Source: Symsagittifera roscoffensis
Lineage: Eukaryota > Xenacoelomorpha > Acoela > Convolutidae
Assembly (NCBI RefSeq): GCF_963678635.1
Contig: NC_087064.1
Location: 27,070,059 to 27,134,058 of the forward strand
DNA: 64,000 nt
Reading direction: 5' to 3'
The notes under the pieces: generated by a model
Told to the model about the DNA's origin: nothing
The model's input: only the letters and a program-made list of their open reading frames with translations
The model's database searches: none
Shown: positions 35,157 through 46,025 of the stretch, one piece after another
Numbering within the stretch: the stretch's first letter is position 1
Layout: the number at the start of each line of letters is the position of its first letter
Position numbers and translations under genes: made by a program

Positions 35157-37200
35157 TAGCAAGCCTGCCTCCACTGATAAATAGTCTCGCAAAAAAAACA
35201 GTTGTTTTTCTGATTGAGCTATTAAGCAAAAAAGCTTCGATCAGTTTTGAAATATTTTAAGATGTTCATAAACCGGAACGTTTTGCAAAAAACCCAAAAA
35301 CTTCATAGCAAGAAATTCAAGCTATGAACCTTTAAAAGAAGCTACAAAAGTTTTAAATGATTCAAATTATTCATAGAAGCGATAACAAAAAGTGTTTCTA
35401 CTGAAACTATCAAGCGATGAAACTTTGAAACATTTCAAAATGTGTTTTAAAGCGATTCGTTAACGAAAAAATAAAACTTTCCTGTGCCACCTATTCAAGC
35501 AATGAAACTTTTTAGGTTATTTTAAAGACTAATTTGTTTCGAAATTTTTTTTTTTGGGCCAGCTATACGAGCAAAAAATGTTGAGTTATTTTCGGGTAGT
35601 TTCAGACCCCATAGGCTTTCAAAAAAATTAAACTTTTCCAAGCAAGCTATTCAAGGTATGAAAGTTTGAAATATTTCAATTTAAAACACAGAGCGAATTG
35701 GTTCACATAATATTCAAATTCTTCTATGCAAGCTATCCCAGTGGTTTTGAAAAATGAGTTTTGAAAAAAGGGAATAGATGGCGAAAAGCTCAGGTTTTCA
35801 GTTAGCAGCTATTTAAGCAATGAAATATTTCATGTTATTTTATGAAACAAATTGGTTTGCTAATAGTTTAATTTTTTGGAGTGATTCAATTGCTGAAACT
35901 TCGAAGTTTTTCGAATTGATTCAAAGAGCAATTTAGCTCACAAAAAAAGATACTTTTCTTAAGCAGGCTATTCAATCGTCGTAACTTTTAAAAATTTCAA
36001 TTTGTTCCATAGTGCGAATCATTACAAAAAAAAATTAGTTTTTCTAAGCAGGCCATTCAAACGATGAAAATTCGAATTTTTTTAGGTTGTTTCATAGTGG
36101 TTTGTAAAACAATCAAGTTTTTATAAAGATAGACATTCAAGCTACGAAACTTAATTTTTTTTTTAAATTTCAAAACAAACCTCTTCTCAGCAAGCAATTC
36201 AAGTTCGGAAAATTTTCAGTTATTTCATCCGACTATTCTATTCCAAATCAAATTATTCTATGGAAGCTTTTCCATCCAGCTATGAAACTTTTTCAAGTTA
36301 TTTCATCGACCGAACCGCTTCGCGAAAGGTCTGGGTTTTCTAAGCAAGCTATTCAGGCTAGTAAATAATACAAGTTCTTCTATAAACCAAATCAGTTTGC
36401 AAATTGTAATCGTTTAAAGCTATTCAAGCTGTAAGACTTTGAAACAAAGCAAATCGTATGGCAAAATTTTTAAGTTTTTCTGATCAAGCCAAAAGCCATT
36501 TCAGCGACGATGAAAACTTGAAATATTTCAAATGATTTTAAAAACTGAATCAATTTGCAAAAAATTCAACTTTTTTGTAAGCAAGCTGTTCAAACTATAC
36601 AACTTAGATATGTTTTAAGTTGTTTGTCAGACCGAATCTTTTGCGATAAATTCCAGTTTTTCAATGTACATTAATTAAGCTTTGAAACTTTGAAATTATT
36701 CTAACTAATTTCATGAAGCAAACCGGATGGCAAAAAATTACGTTTTTTTTGAAGCCACTCAAGCAATAAATCTTCAAATTAAATCTAAAGCCGAAAGCTT
36801 GCAATTCAATCAACAAAACTTTAGAGTTTTTCAAAAGATTTAATAGAGAGAATGGGTCCGCCAAAAAAAAACAGTTTTTGCAAGCAAACAATTGAAGCTA
36901 TCACACTTTGAAATATTTCCAAGTTGTTTTTGACCAAATCGGTTCCCAAGCAAGCTAATCGAGCAATGAGACTTTGAAATTGTTCCAGTTGTTTTATATA
37001 GCAAATCGGTGCGCGAAAAATTTAAGATTATCTTAGCAAGCTGTTTAAACTAATTAATTTTGAAACACTTTTTGATAATCGATTCGGTCTATTTGAGAAT
37101 CGAAATTTTTGAGAATCGATTCGGTCTATTTGAGAATCGAACTTTTTGAGAGTCGATTCGGTCTATGAAGTGTTATATATCATCTTAAATCAAGAAGGCC
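35157..37200 (-). mobile_element. Element built of 85-86 bp repeats, inverted copy
   Basis: Starts with the reversed right end (TAGCAAGCCTGCCTCC, 35157-35172). Units read in reverse (AAGCAAGCTATTCAAGC, ...CATAGACCGAATCGGTT). Near 37070-37160 there is a short local array of TTGAGAATCGATTCGGTCTA with a period of about 38 bp. The reversed left end was not clearly found. Confidence 0.7.
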
Positions 37201-37228
37201 TTTATCAAAATGAAATCGGGGAAATCGG

Positions 37229-37998
37229 GTACCTGCTCACTTTTACTCACAATTTTTGCTTTCACAGATTCATTTCAGTCTGAAACGTATAAATTAAAAA
37301 CAGCAAACTCCATGCTTAGAAACAACTAATCATTTAGCAAGAACCTATTTGCGCTATGAAAATTAAAATACATTAAAATGTCTTTGCGGGTTTTGCTTGC
37401 TTAGAAAAGAAACTAAGATTCAAACTTTCAGCGAACCGATTCTGTCGACGAAACAACTTAAAATATTTTAAATTTTCATAGCTAGAATAACTTGCTTAGA
37501 AAAATTTAAATTATTTGCGAACCAACTCAGTCTGAGAAACTGAATTTTTTTCATAAACTTTTGTCGGTTGAACGGCTCGGATAGAAAAACTTTAACGTTA
37601 CCTTACTGATTCCCTTAATAAAATAATTTGAAGTAGTTCAAAAACTCATAGCTTGATGGCTAGCTTAGAAAAACTCGGATTTTTTGAAAACCAATTTGCC
37701 TCATAAAATAACTTTAATTCACTTCGGTTAAAGAATTCACTTCGGTTTATATCTTTAATAGCTTGCTTAGAAGAGCTTAAATTGCTTCAAAAGAAATAGT
37801 TCTATCGCGTGGGTGGCTTTAATGAAAAAACTTTATTTTATATCCAAAGCGTTTCATGATACAACTTAAAACTTTTCGCGGACAAACCGATTTACGATAT
37901 GCTTTAGCTTGAAAATGTTTCATGTTTCATTACTTGATTAACTCGATAAGAACCACGACTAAACTGTGCAGGTTAATTGTTGGAGACGGGCTTGCTAG
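37229..37998 (+). mobile_element. Element built of 85-86 bp repeats, short copy
   Basis: A complete but short member: left end TACCTGC with CACAGATTCATTTCAGTCTG and right end GGAGACGGGCTTGCTAG, with only about seven units between them (770 bp against 2,630 bp for copy 1). Confidence 0.75.
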
Positions 37999-38123
37999 CG
38001 AAACTTAAACAAAAGCATTCTTAGAAAAAGAGCAACTGGTATGCTTCTGAAGCTACTCTTAGAAGAAATCCTTATTTGATCAGACTTTCGAAGAACGTAC
38101 AAAAAATTATGCCTTAATGGGAT

Positions 38124-38215
38124 TTTGTTCCAACCTTCGAAGAAAGTGGCAAAAAATTTCTGCCTGGGGCGGTTTTTTTATTCATTTTTTGAAGATTTTT
38201 AAACAAAAAGTTTCT
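38124..38215 (+). mobile_element. Helentron-like element, 5' fragment
   Basis: Begins TTGTTCCAACCTTCGAAGAAAG with the GGGGCGG block following. It is cut off near the start of the LTR at 38226, which suggests the retroelement inserted into or next to it. Confidence 0.55.
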
Positions 38216-38225
38216 GACGGATATG

Positions 38226-38604
38226 TGAGTTGGGATGGATAGGTCTAACTCATAGAGTAGTTTCAGATAAGATACACCGTCTGCTCGTCACGCTATCTTA
38301 TTTTCGGCCGGATAGATTCGTACAACTTCTTAGTCTAATACCGATCTTAATCTTACTCTTATATCTCTTAGTCTCAATAGATCTAGAGTATACTGGTTTG
38401 TTACGAGTCGGTCTCTTGGAGAAAGCAACTAGGTTGTAAGTTAAATTCAAAATGCTCTGGTGCTGAAATTACAAGTAATTTCAGCACTTACAAATAAGTG
38501 GGTTGTTAGTTTTATGGAGTGTGATTGGTTAGTCTTTAATATTTTATAGGTATGAAATATCTAAATTATAACCGATAATAAATTATAGTTTGGATCTGGT
38601 TCCA
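38226..38604 (-). repeat. LTR of copy 2 (3' LTR)
   Basis: Aligned end to end with 2088-2498. On the minus strand it begins TGGAACCAGATCC and ends in ...CTCA. The purine-richer GGATGGG directly upstream (at 38605-38611) may be what remains of a polypurine tract. Matching 5' LTR absent, so age cannot be taken from an LTR pair. Confidence 0.85.
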
Positions 38605-38756
38605 CCCATCCAGGGTTTACAGCGTTTTTGTTCTTTTGACTTCTTTCTGTAATGGAGGATGGATGATGATCGTTTGTATTTCGCGAGCACCAATTCTATT
38701 CCGCCCTTGGATGTGTGAGCTCCAGGAAGCTGGAAACATCGAGGCTGTTTTGTCAT

Positions 38757-39038
38757 TCAACGATGACTGAGACCGTCAACAAAATCAATCTGATTTCCAA
38801 ATGGTTTGTTATGATCGTCTGTTCTTGATCGGTATGGAGAACTGTGTTTCGATCTGGATTGGGAATGGCGTCATGCTCGAGTTTGGAGGGATTGCCTTGT
38901 AACTCGGATCTGTATGTATACTTGAACATCGAGGTGGTCATTGGCCTGTTTCAATGAAGTCCATTGCTTCGGAGTCAAGTCGTACTTCAAAACCTTCGAG
39001 TTGTGGTTGTGAGCGGCATATCAGTTGTGTTCAGCCAT
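38757..39038 (-). pseudogene. Arg/Ser-rich ORF next to the 3' LTR, decayed
   Basis: From ATG at 39038 one minus frame covers 94 codons with two internal TGA stops, both at sites where CGA (Arg) would need only a C-to-T change. The first half reads SKVLKYDLTPKQWTSLKQ and VQVYIQIRVT; the second half is basic and serine-rich (RHSQSRSKHSSPYRSR). Base composition here is much less AT-biased than in the flanks, which supports past coding. A short Arg-rich ORF beside the 3' LTR recalls the regulatory genes of complex retroviruses in position only; no homology is claimed. Confidence 0.4.
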
Positions 39039-39052
39039 TCTGTGGGTTGAGT

Positions 39053-39124
39053 GTGATGAGGTCGTCTTAGCTGCTTGATGGTCTTAGCTGCTTGATGGTG
39101 TGATGAGGTCGTCTTAGCTGCTTG
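39053..39124. repeat. Short tandem repeat TCTTAGCTGCTTGATGG
   Basis: Three copies of GTCTTAGCTGCTTG within 72 bp, two preceded by GTGATGAGGTC. A local slippage duplication just upstream of the Arg/Ser-rich ORF. Confidence 0.8.
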
Positions 39125-40190
39125 TGTATAGTCTATATTACTGCGTTATATAATTTACATAAATAAATGTTTAGTTAGTTCTTCTTTTAGTTATTTTAGT
39201 TTATCGCAAAAACTTTTTATTTTGTTTCAGTTATTTTAAAAGAGTTACTCACACTTGAGTACCTCTTATCAAAAACAAGGAGTGTGTCACAAAGCGTGGG
39301 TTATAGCACGGTGGGTTAGGCCGGCTATTAAGCATGCTCAGGACGTCCTCTTCTGGTGGGCTAGGCCAGGAGTGAGGGTATGATTGCAGGCTGGTTTTTT
39401 ATGGGGTCCTGTTTTGTGTTAACCTTTTATGTCATGTTTGTTACTGGTTTTTTCCTTTTCTGAAAAATCACATTGTTTGGTTTGGGTTTGTCTTTCGACT
39501 TTTTGGTGTTTTATGCTTTCTTTTTTAGACATATCAATAGTCTTCAAAAGAAAAAATTATCGGTTGTTTAAGCTGGTTTAATCCAGTTTGGGTACTGTGG
39601 GTTTTCTTTTCTTAGTCATGCTGTTAGTCTGTGGTTTTTGGTGTTTAGTAAGCTGCGTTGGTTAGTTGGGATTATTATATGATTCCTTTCCAACCGGGTT
39701 AAAGGAAAGTTTGAAACTTGTTATTATTAGTTTTGAGTTGTTATTAGTGAAAGTTAAAACTTGAAATCAATATTTTAACCAATTCGTCGTGGGCGAGCTG
39801 TGCGAGTGTGGATAGAATTTGTTTGCGAGTTAATTAATTCTTGAAAAGGTTAGTACTGCTGACTTTTGTAAAAATTTACGGCTGAAAATTTCAAATTTTC
39901 TGCTTTGTGGGGATTGAAACTATTAAATTATTTTCGTTGTATCTAGATTTACTACATTGGGGAAAAGAATTTATAGATGAATTTACTATTGTGGAGAAGA
40001 AATTTTACTGCATCATTTATTGCGGTTTGATAATAAGAGTTTATAATTCATAAAAGAGTTTGCAATGCAATTTTTTATTTTTGTTTTCTTGTTTGTAGAT
40101 GATGGTGATCTAAAGACTAAATGAAAAACATTTAATAAGAAACGGTTAGTTTGTTTCAAATTTATAAAGTAATAAGTTATTTAAATCATA
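39125..40190 (-). other. Element interior without a recognised ORF
   Basis: No open frame stands out. Two copies of GTGGGTTAGGCCGG-type sequence (39311-39324 and 39356-39370) bracket the palindromes AGCATGCT and AGGACGTCCT, so this part could fold as RNA. A good donor, TAG|GTAAGTATG on the minus strand, lies at about 40195, so the stretch may act as an intron. Confidence 0.4.
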
Positions 40191-40195
40191 CTTAC

Positions 40196-41798
40196 CTAGT
40201 CATCGGGGAAGAAGCCATGAGGGAAGGTATCGTGTATTGAATCTGATGTGGTTAGTAATTTTGCTAAAATGCGAATGATATTTTTAGTTTCGAGCAGTGG
40301 CCAAAGCAATTCAAATGCTTTGATGAGGTTTAGTTCTTCAGTGCCAATGGAAAACTCGTGATTGGTGTGTTGGATGAGGTTAAAAAGCTTGTGATTATAA
40401 TTAGTATTGTGAATGAATTCTAATATGGGGATTTCTACAGGTTGAATATATTCATGCGGGACAATGAGGGGTCGAGATTCTTCTACATTAAAGGTCTTGG
40501 TGAGTGGATAAAACATATTCTTTTGGGTTATTGGGTCGTAATTTCTGAGGATGCCTTGGAAAATAGTATTTTTAATGCAGTAGGTGAAATTTAGAAAAAA
40601 ATGGTGATGTGTATTTAGAATTAATAAACTGAAATCGATGGTGGGGTTGTCGTGATAGTGTGTGTAAATTAAAATGATTTTGAATGAATCTATAGTATGT
40701 GTAAGTATGCGTTTGTTTAGTTCTCAACATGATGTCGTGTGAACAGTGCACATCTCGTTCTTTTGGAGTGAGGAAGTGGAAGGTTAAAGAAAAGGTTTCA
40801 AATTTGTCATAAAATGATTCATAAGCTTGGATGTCAATTAGTGCCTCGGAGATGATGTGATAGTGTTTCTTATCAATGAGCTCAATGTAAAGATGTAGTT
40901 TGTTCGGATGAAAAAATTTTTCGGTTAGTTGTGGGTTAGCGAACTTATCTTTGTCGAGGAATTGATCTTGGTTAGGTCTGATGATATTGTGGTCATAGTA
41001 TTCGATGGAATAATCATTAGCTCGGCGTGCGGTGAAAATCTTTAATAGTTTTTTATGTCCTACATGCGTAAATTGTCTAGATGTTAGTGCTGTAGTTAGT
41101 CTAAAAAGGTCCATTTTACTTTTTTCTACTTCGTGAGGTGTGTTAATTAGTGGTATACAAAGTGGATTCGAAAAATAATAAAATGATGTCCAGTGAAGTG
41201 TGGGGATTAATACATGCTCATCGCCATAGTCGGGTTGTTCAGTGTGAGGGTTTGAATGACTAATGGTATATTGGGGAAATAGGGGTAAGGAGTTTTGGAG
41301 AAATTCGAGAGTGTTAGTGTGATCAGGGTGATATACATAATCGCGGGCTGTTCCGGGTTTTGGGGGAAACGGGTGGTTAGGAAATTTTCTTTTGAATGTT
41401 CTATATGCACGGTTAGAAGTGGACGATGAATGGGTTGATGTTGAAGATTGAGCTAAAGAAGGGGTATAATCTGAAGAGGGTGTAGGAGTAGGTGGGTTTG
41501 ATGATGTTATGTTTGACGATAATTCATGAATGGTTAGGTTGTGAGGGTGTTCTGGGGAATTGTTGTTGGAACGTTCATTGGTAAAGGGGGAGTATGTCGG
41601 GCTTGCTTGGGAAATATGAGAGATGGTAGAGGTGGAATCATTCTGGGATTGGGAGTGAATGGGTCGAAAGGGAGGTTGAGAAAATGTTAATGGGCTGGGT
41701 TCGGAGTTTGCGAATTCGTCTGGGGTTTCTAAGTCTGAATTATTAAATTGGGAAATTGTATTGAAAAATGTGATATCTGAGTTAGCGTCAGAATCCAT
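40196..41798 (-). CDS. Large Ser/Thr/Pro-rich accessory ORF, 408 codons plus downstream frame
   Basis: ATG at 41798 in good context (CGGCATGG) opens 408 codons to 40572. Residues about 1-140 are low-complexity (Ser, Thr, Pro, Asn, Gln; for example TPTPSSDYTPS), likely disordered; about 140-408 look folded, rich in aromatic and His residues (YIELIDKKHYHIISE, ETFSLTFHFLTPKERD). At a T7 run (about 40595) the coding signal switches to a second frame that stays open to 40196, including a 106-codon ORF from ATG 40516. Without that single shift the ORF would be about 534 codons. It lies between env and the 3' LTR and is better preserved than gag, pol or env. No known domain recognised. Confidence 0.65.
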
Positions 41799-42299
41799 GC
41801 CGGATGATGTGTTAATATAGGGTGATTCAAGAAAGCAAAAAGTGGAATGATGGGTATTGGGTTTTGGAGATTGGCTGGATGGGAAATTGAACGGTGAAAT
41901 GATCCAATTTGTCGGCTCAGCGGCTCAAAAAATGATTGTTCTGAGATTGAAAACTTGTTGTATGTGGTTGTTCGATTATTTATTCATATATATCGTCGTT
42001 TTGAGATTGTTGTGTTACTATGTGTTGAATCGGATTTTGTATATGATTTGGTCTTGAATTTGCAATATTTACGAGTGCTAAATTTCCGAATTTTCGTGGT
42101 ACTAGTTATACTGGGTGATTCAGATGTAAACTTGGTAATTGTGGTGCTGTGGTTTTTGTGTTTGTATGTTGTTGTGATTCGGTGTAGTTGATATTTTTTT
42201 GTTGTATTCTTTTATTTGTGCAACTAAAAGTGTTTTAATTATGGATGTGGAAAATGTTCCAAAAAATCCTGCAAAATTATGCGTGCTACGCTTGCTTGT
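41799..42299 (-). other. Spacer between env and the accessory ORF
   Basis: About 500 bp without a supported frame. Plus-strand ORFs at 41857-42191 are antisense and T-rich. It could hold an acceptor for a spliced accessory transcript (CTAACTCAG lies just inside the ORF), but none can be singled out. Confidence 0.35.
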
Positions 42300-44690
42300 C
42301 TATTTAATTGCGCATGTGTTATAGATTCCTTTTAATAGAGAGAAAACAAATCCAATAAAATAAAACATTGCGTATAACATAGTCAATCTTTCTAAGATGT
42401 AATAGGGCCATCCTAGAAAGGCAAAAAATTCATTTTTGAGATTTAAAAAACTAAAAACATTGATTGGTGATATATCTTGTGGTCGATATTTTTCACCGTT
42501 TAAATATATGTAATCTTTGATGTCTTTAAAACATCCGCTGTAATCTTGTGCGTAAATATCTGAAAATCCTGCTGTTTCTGCAAGTTTTCGTAAATTTTGG
42601 TCTTTTGATTGTCGTTGTATAGTGTCAATCAGAGTTCGTTTAATTGACACTATATTCGTTTTTCAGATTTCGTTTTTCAGATTTACAAAACTAAACATAT
42701 TTATTGTGATATATCTTGTGGTCGGTATTTTTCGCCGTTTAAATAAATATAATCTTTAATAACTTTAAGAAATCTGCTGTAATCTTGCGCGTAAATATCT
42801 GAAATTCCTGCTGTTTCTGCAAGTTTACGTAAGTTTTGAATTATAGATTGTCGTTGTATAGTGTCCATTTTTGTAAGTAGTTCTTGAAATTGTTGTACGT
42901 ATGTGATGTTGTACGTCTGATTTTGAGTAGATGCCAATATAGATGTAAACCGATATTTGGGTTTATGGCAATAGCTCTAATGCTTTCAGGTGAAAACTTT
43001 TTTAGTGGTGGCATTAGTGTTGGATATGGTGTGAGTAGATAGTATTTATCTTCGTCGAGATTTACTTGTACAACATTGTGGCTAGTTTTTGATCCACGTG
43101 GGACTGCTGTATCCCAAAAATAAGTTCTTCTTGAAAGTGTATCAACAAAATATACTTTATTTTTGTAGAATATTGGGATTTTTTTTATAACATCGTTTAT
43201 CTTCAAAAACCTATAAAGGTGATACTTTTTTGGTACAAATGTAATACCATAAAATGTTGCCTTTATAATCAATGAAGTTTGATCTATTTCCGGATAGTAA
43301 ATACCCTACATATGGTTTTTTAAGAACTGCTAGTGCTAGTGATTGTAGAATTTGTGTTTTTTCAAGCTCACATAATTGATGTAGTGTTTCTAGTTCTGAT
43401 AATGACATTTCTTGAAAAATTCTGCTTGTTGTGTAATCTAATATCATGTCTAAATGTATGTCATAATGAATTGCGCCAAAATGGGTGCTGTTCATAAGTG
43501 ATAGTTCTTGTAATCGTGTACTTTCTGTATCTTGTGGTTTTAATTTTGCTCCAATTTGTCCTGTGTTCTTTTGAAAGTTTACTGAAATGTAAAAGTTTTC
43601 ATCAGTGAATGAGCGAGTTGTGGCCATCGGGTGTACGATCAAGTTTCTTGTTTTCATGTCAAAACCATTTTCGTATTCGACAAGAATTTCTGAATATTGT
43701 GTTTGTAAATTGGTTTGTTGTATTTACATGCAAGTTCTGTTTCTGGGTATATTTGAAATCGTCTTACTTTGTTTTCTATGTTGTGGATGTTTCCAAATTT
43801 ATGATTTGTACTTCTGATCTGGTCAGGGTTTACATCTTCATATGAGCTTGATTCAATAAAAAAATTTTGGTGAAATTTAATCATTCTTGCGTGTATTTTT
43901 GCTACTTGAAAAACTGTACAGGTTTCTTCCGGAAACCATACGATGGTTACTTGTGTGCTTGTTGTAGGATCGCAATATCCTTGATCGTTTTTGCAAGGGA
44001 GTCTAATTCCTTGATAAAGAATTGAATCGTCTTTTAAGTCGCGTGTAAGTTGTACTTTTTCAAGTTGTATTTTCCATTCGAATAACATTATTTCTTGGTA
44101 TCCTTTATTTTTGTGCCTGGTTTGCAATTTGAGGGTTTATTTATTCCAATGTGTGGTATTCAGTTTTGATCATGAAGATAATACATTAATCTTTCGTGTG
44201 CTCCATGGAAGGGGAATTTTGTATCTAGTTTTATGTGTCCTTGGTATTTTTCAAGTTCGGTTTGATGTGCTAAGTCTGGGAAAAATTGAAAATTTACAAG
44301 TTTTCTGTTTGTGCCTATGTTTGGTGTAAGGTTTAGTCGCTTTAGTTCGTTTTTACAGTCTTGAGAGCTGAGATGTAATAATCTTTTGATGCTACTTTGA
44401 GAGAAAGATTCATGGTCTAGTCTGTTTTTATTTCCGTTTGAAACTTGTGAACAATGTAATTTCTTTTCGGAAAAAGTTGCTGTAAACTTGAATCCCGTTA
44501 GTGCTGTTGGTCGGGCTTTTGAATATAATGTAGCTATTACCTTTGTGGTTTCTATTGCTTGTCGTTCGGATTCACATTTTGTGACTTGATTTATAGCATA
44601 TTTGTGTAGTGTTTTTTGTTTGTTTTCCTCACAATCGTTGTGTGTAACTTATAACTCCTGGGGTCCTGTGCGAGGAGAGGGATTTTGATT
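42300..44690 (-). pseudogene. env: Envelope-like glycoprotein, broken
   Basis: A run of minus-strand frames from about 44690 to a stop at 42300: 44690-44127 region, 44127-43654, 43657-43211, 43272-42841, 42937-42701 and 42650-42300. Frames change at least four times, so it is not expressed as one protein. Cysteines are frequent in the upstream part. A block around 43300-43400 (ELETLHQLCELEKTQ, then GYLLSGNRSNF) is the most distinctive and resembles, from general recollection, envelope-like glycoproteins carried by invertebrate LTR elements and by some negative-strand RNA viruses; this is tentative. The end has a membrane span (ERLTMLYAMFYFIGFVFSLL) and short tail. A ~170-bp segment is duplicated before the span. 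Position after pol fits an env gene. Confidence 0.6.
42462..42868 (-). repeat. Tandem duplication inside the env-like ORF
   Basis: Bases 42462-42627 and 42699-42868 are about 85% alike and encode the same segment twice (LRKLAETAG.SDIYAQDY and DYIYLNGEKYRPQDIS). The second copy is cut by a stop, so the duplication probably arose late. Confidence 0.8.
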
Positions 44691-45836
44691 TGGTTCGGGG
44701 AAAATAAGAAAAAGGAGGTGGTGAAATGTGAATATCTTTAGATTATACATGTTAATGACAATCTTGAGTATGAATTATAAAAAGTTATGTATCCGATTGT
44801 CTTTTTTGTATATCTATCGTATTTATATATTATTTCTGTTGTTATAAATGGGGGAGGTAAAGATTGAGCTGTTATATTAGGAGGATCTAATAGAAATGGG
44901 TGTTGAACAATATTATTAAGTCTTACTGTAAGAATTTTAGTGTGAGACTGCTTTGTTGTTGTATTTGGATGTTATGTTTTCGTATATCTTTGTGGATATC
45001 GTGTCGATTTTGTAATATATTTAGTTCCTATTTATGTAGTCTGCTACTTTCTTGGTGTTGACCAAGTCATGGTGGGGGTGCTACGAATGTATTCCAATCT
45101 AATTGTAGTGGTATATCATGAGAAGATTGTTCTTGATATCGTGAATCAAGATTGGTAGGAAAATTTGGGAAGGGAAAGTGTTTCGGGTAATGTTGATAAT
45201 TTTGTATCGAATGAAACGTCAACTGGGTTGTTTACCAAATTTGGTTCACTGTGAGGGTATTTGTGCGTTACCCAATATGGTAGACGTTCTCTGGTTGCTG
45301 GGGGATTAAAAGGGTTTTCTCTAATTTGTTCTGATGTGGGGTTGAACCTAAACAGTCAGATGGAATATTTGAAGTGCTTTGTTGTGAAGCGATTGGAGGT
45401 GTATCTGATATTGTGCTACTAGTAAGGTCTAAAGGATTTGATGTTGGCGATTGAGTTATATTAAATTGAACTCCGGGAGTTTGAAAATTTCTGTTTCGTC
45501 TAGGATGTATAATTTGTCTATTTATTTCGAGTATGTTTTGGTTTTGGCTGATGTGTCTTACTTCTGTTCAAGTCTTGTTGCAGATTTGGGTAGATGTTAT
45601 ATGTTGGTTCTTATTGTGGTTCACTTAGGGGTGCTTGGCGAACAACTGGTTCTAATGGTTCAGATAATCGTGCGTGTCTTTCTTCAAAATTATATGGATT
45701 ATCTTGGAAAGAAATGCGTGTAGATTGGGGGTTTTGGGTATTTGTGGGTGTTGCTGGGTTTTCTTTGGATGTTGGTGGGGACTGGTGTGGGGGTTGTTGA
45801 TAAGCAATTTTGAAATGTTTTTAAGAGTGGAGTTTT
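44691..45836 (-). pseudogene. Pro/Gln-rich ORF between pol and env, decayed
   Basis: Minus-strand frames here are rich in Pro, Gln, Ser, Thr and Asn. One runs from about 45810 to 45615 (SPPTSKENPATPTNTQNPQ, then NPYNFEERHARLSEPLEP) to a TAA that replaces a likely Gln codon. Another covers about 45470-45350 (TSNPLDLTSSTISDTPP), and a third lies at about 44940-44790 (HPFLLDPPNITAQSLPPPF). They need frameshifts to connect and no domain is recognised. The plus-strand ORFs at 45451-45877 are antisense to these. Confidence 0.45.
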
Positions 45837-46025
45837 TTATGATGAAAATTTTTGTTTATTCCAATGTTCTTCAATAAAAAGAAATAAAAGAATGGTGGCT
45901 AATGCGAATGTGATGATTTCCTTTTTTATACATTTACATTTTTTCAGTAAAAGTGATGTTAAAAATGTGAGAAAGATTACAAATAGTTGAAAAACATCGG
46001 TTCTACTAAATGAATTGCGAAACAT
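45837..46025 (-). CDS. 62-residue protein with two membrane spans
   Basis: ATG at 46025 opens 62 codons without a break. It shows span 1 (VFQLFVIFLTFLTSLLL), a Lys/Cys loop (KKCKCIKK), span 2 (ITFALATILLFLFI) and a polar tail. Preceded by a good donor-like CTCAG|GTACG on the same strand, 30 bp upstream. It sits between pol and the Pro-rich ORF. Small two-span proteins occur in many viruses, but the sequence is recognisably similar to none, and hydrophobic ORFs also arise by chance in T-rich DNA. Confidence 0.35.
   Translation of the reverse strand: MFRNSFSRTDVFQLFVIFLTFLTSLLLKKCKCIKKEIITFALATILLFLFIEEHWNKQKFSS

Noticed and set aside
31748-37998. CRISPR-like array
   Set aside because: The 85-86 bp repeat has no constant repeat with unique spacers, units diverge throughout, and the sequence is eukaryotic.
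41857-46025. Many plus-strand ORFs of 60-90 codons (41857, 41955, 43605, 44111, 45451 and others)
   Set aside because: All are antisense to coding frames of the retroelement, T/G-rich and without recognisable features.
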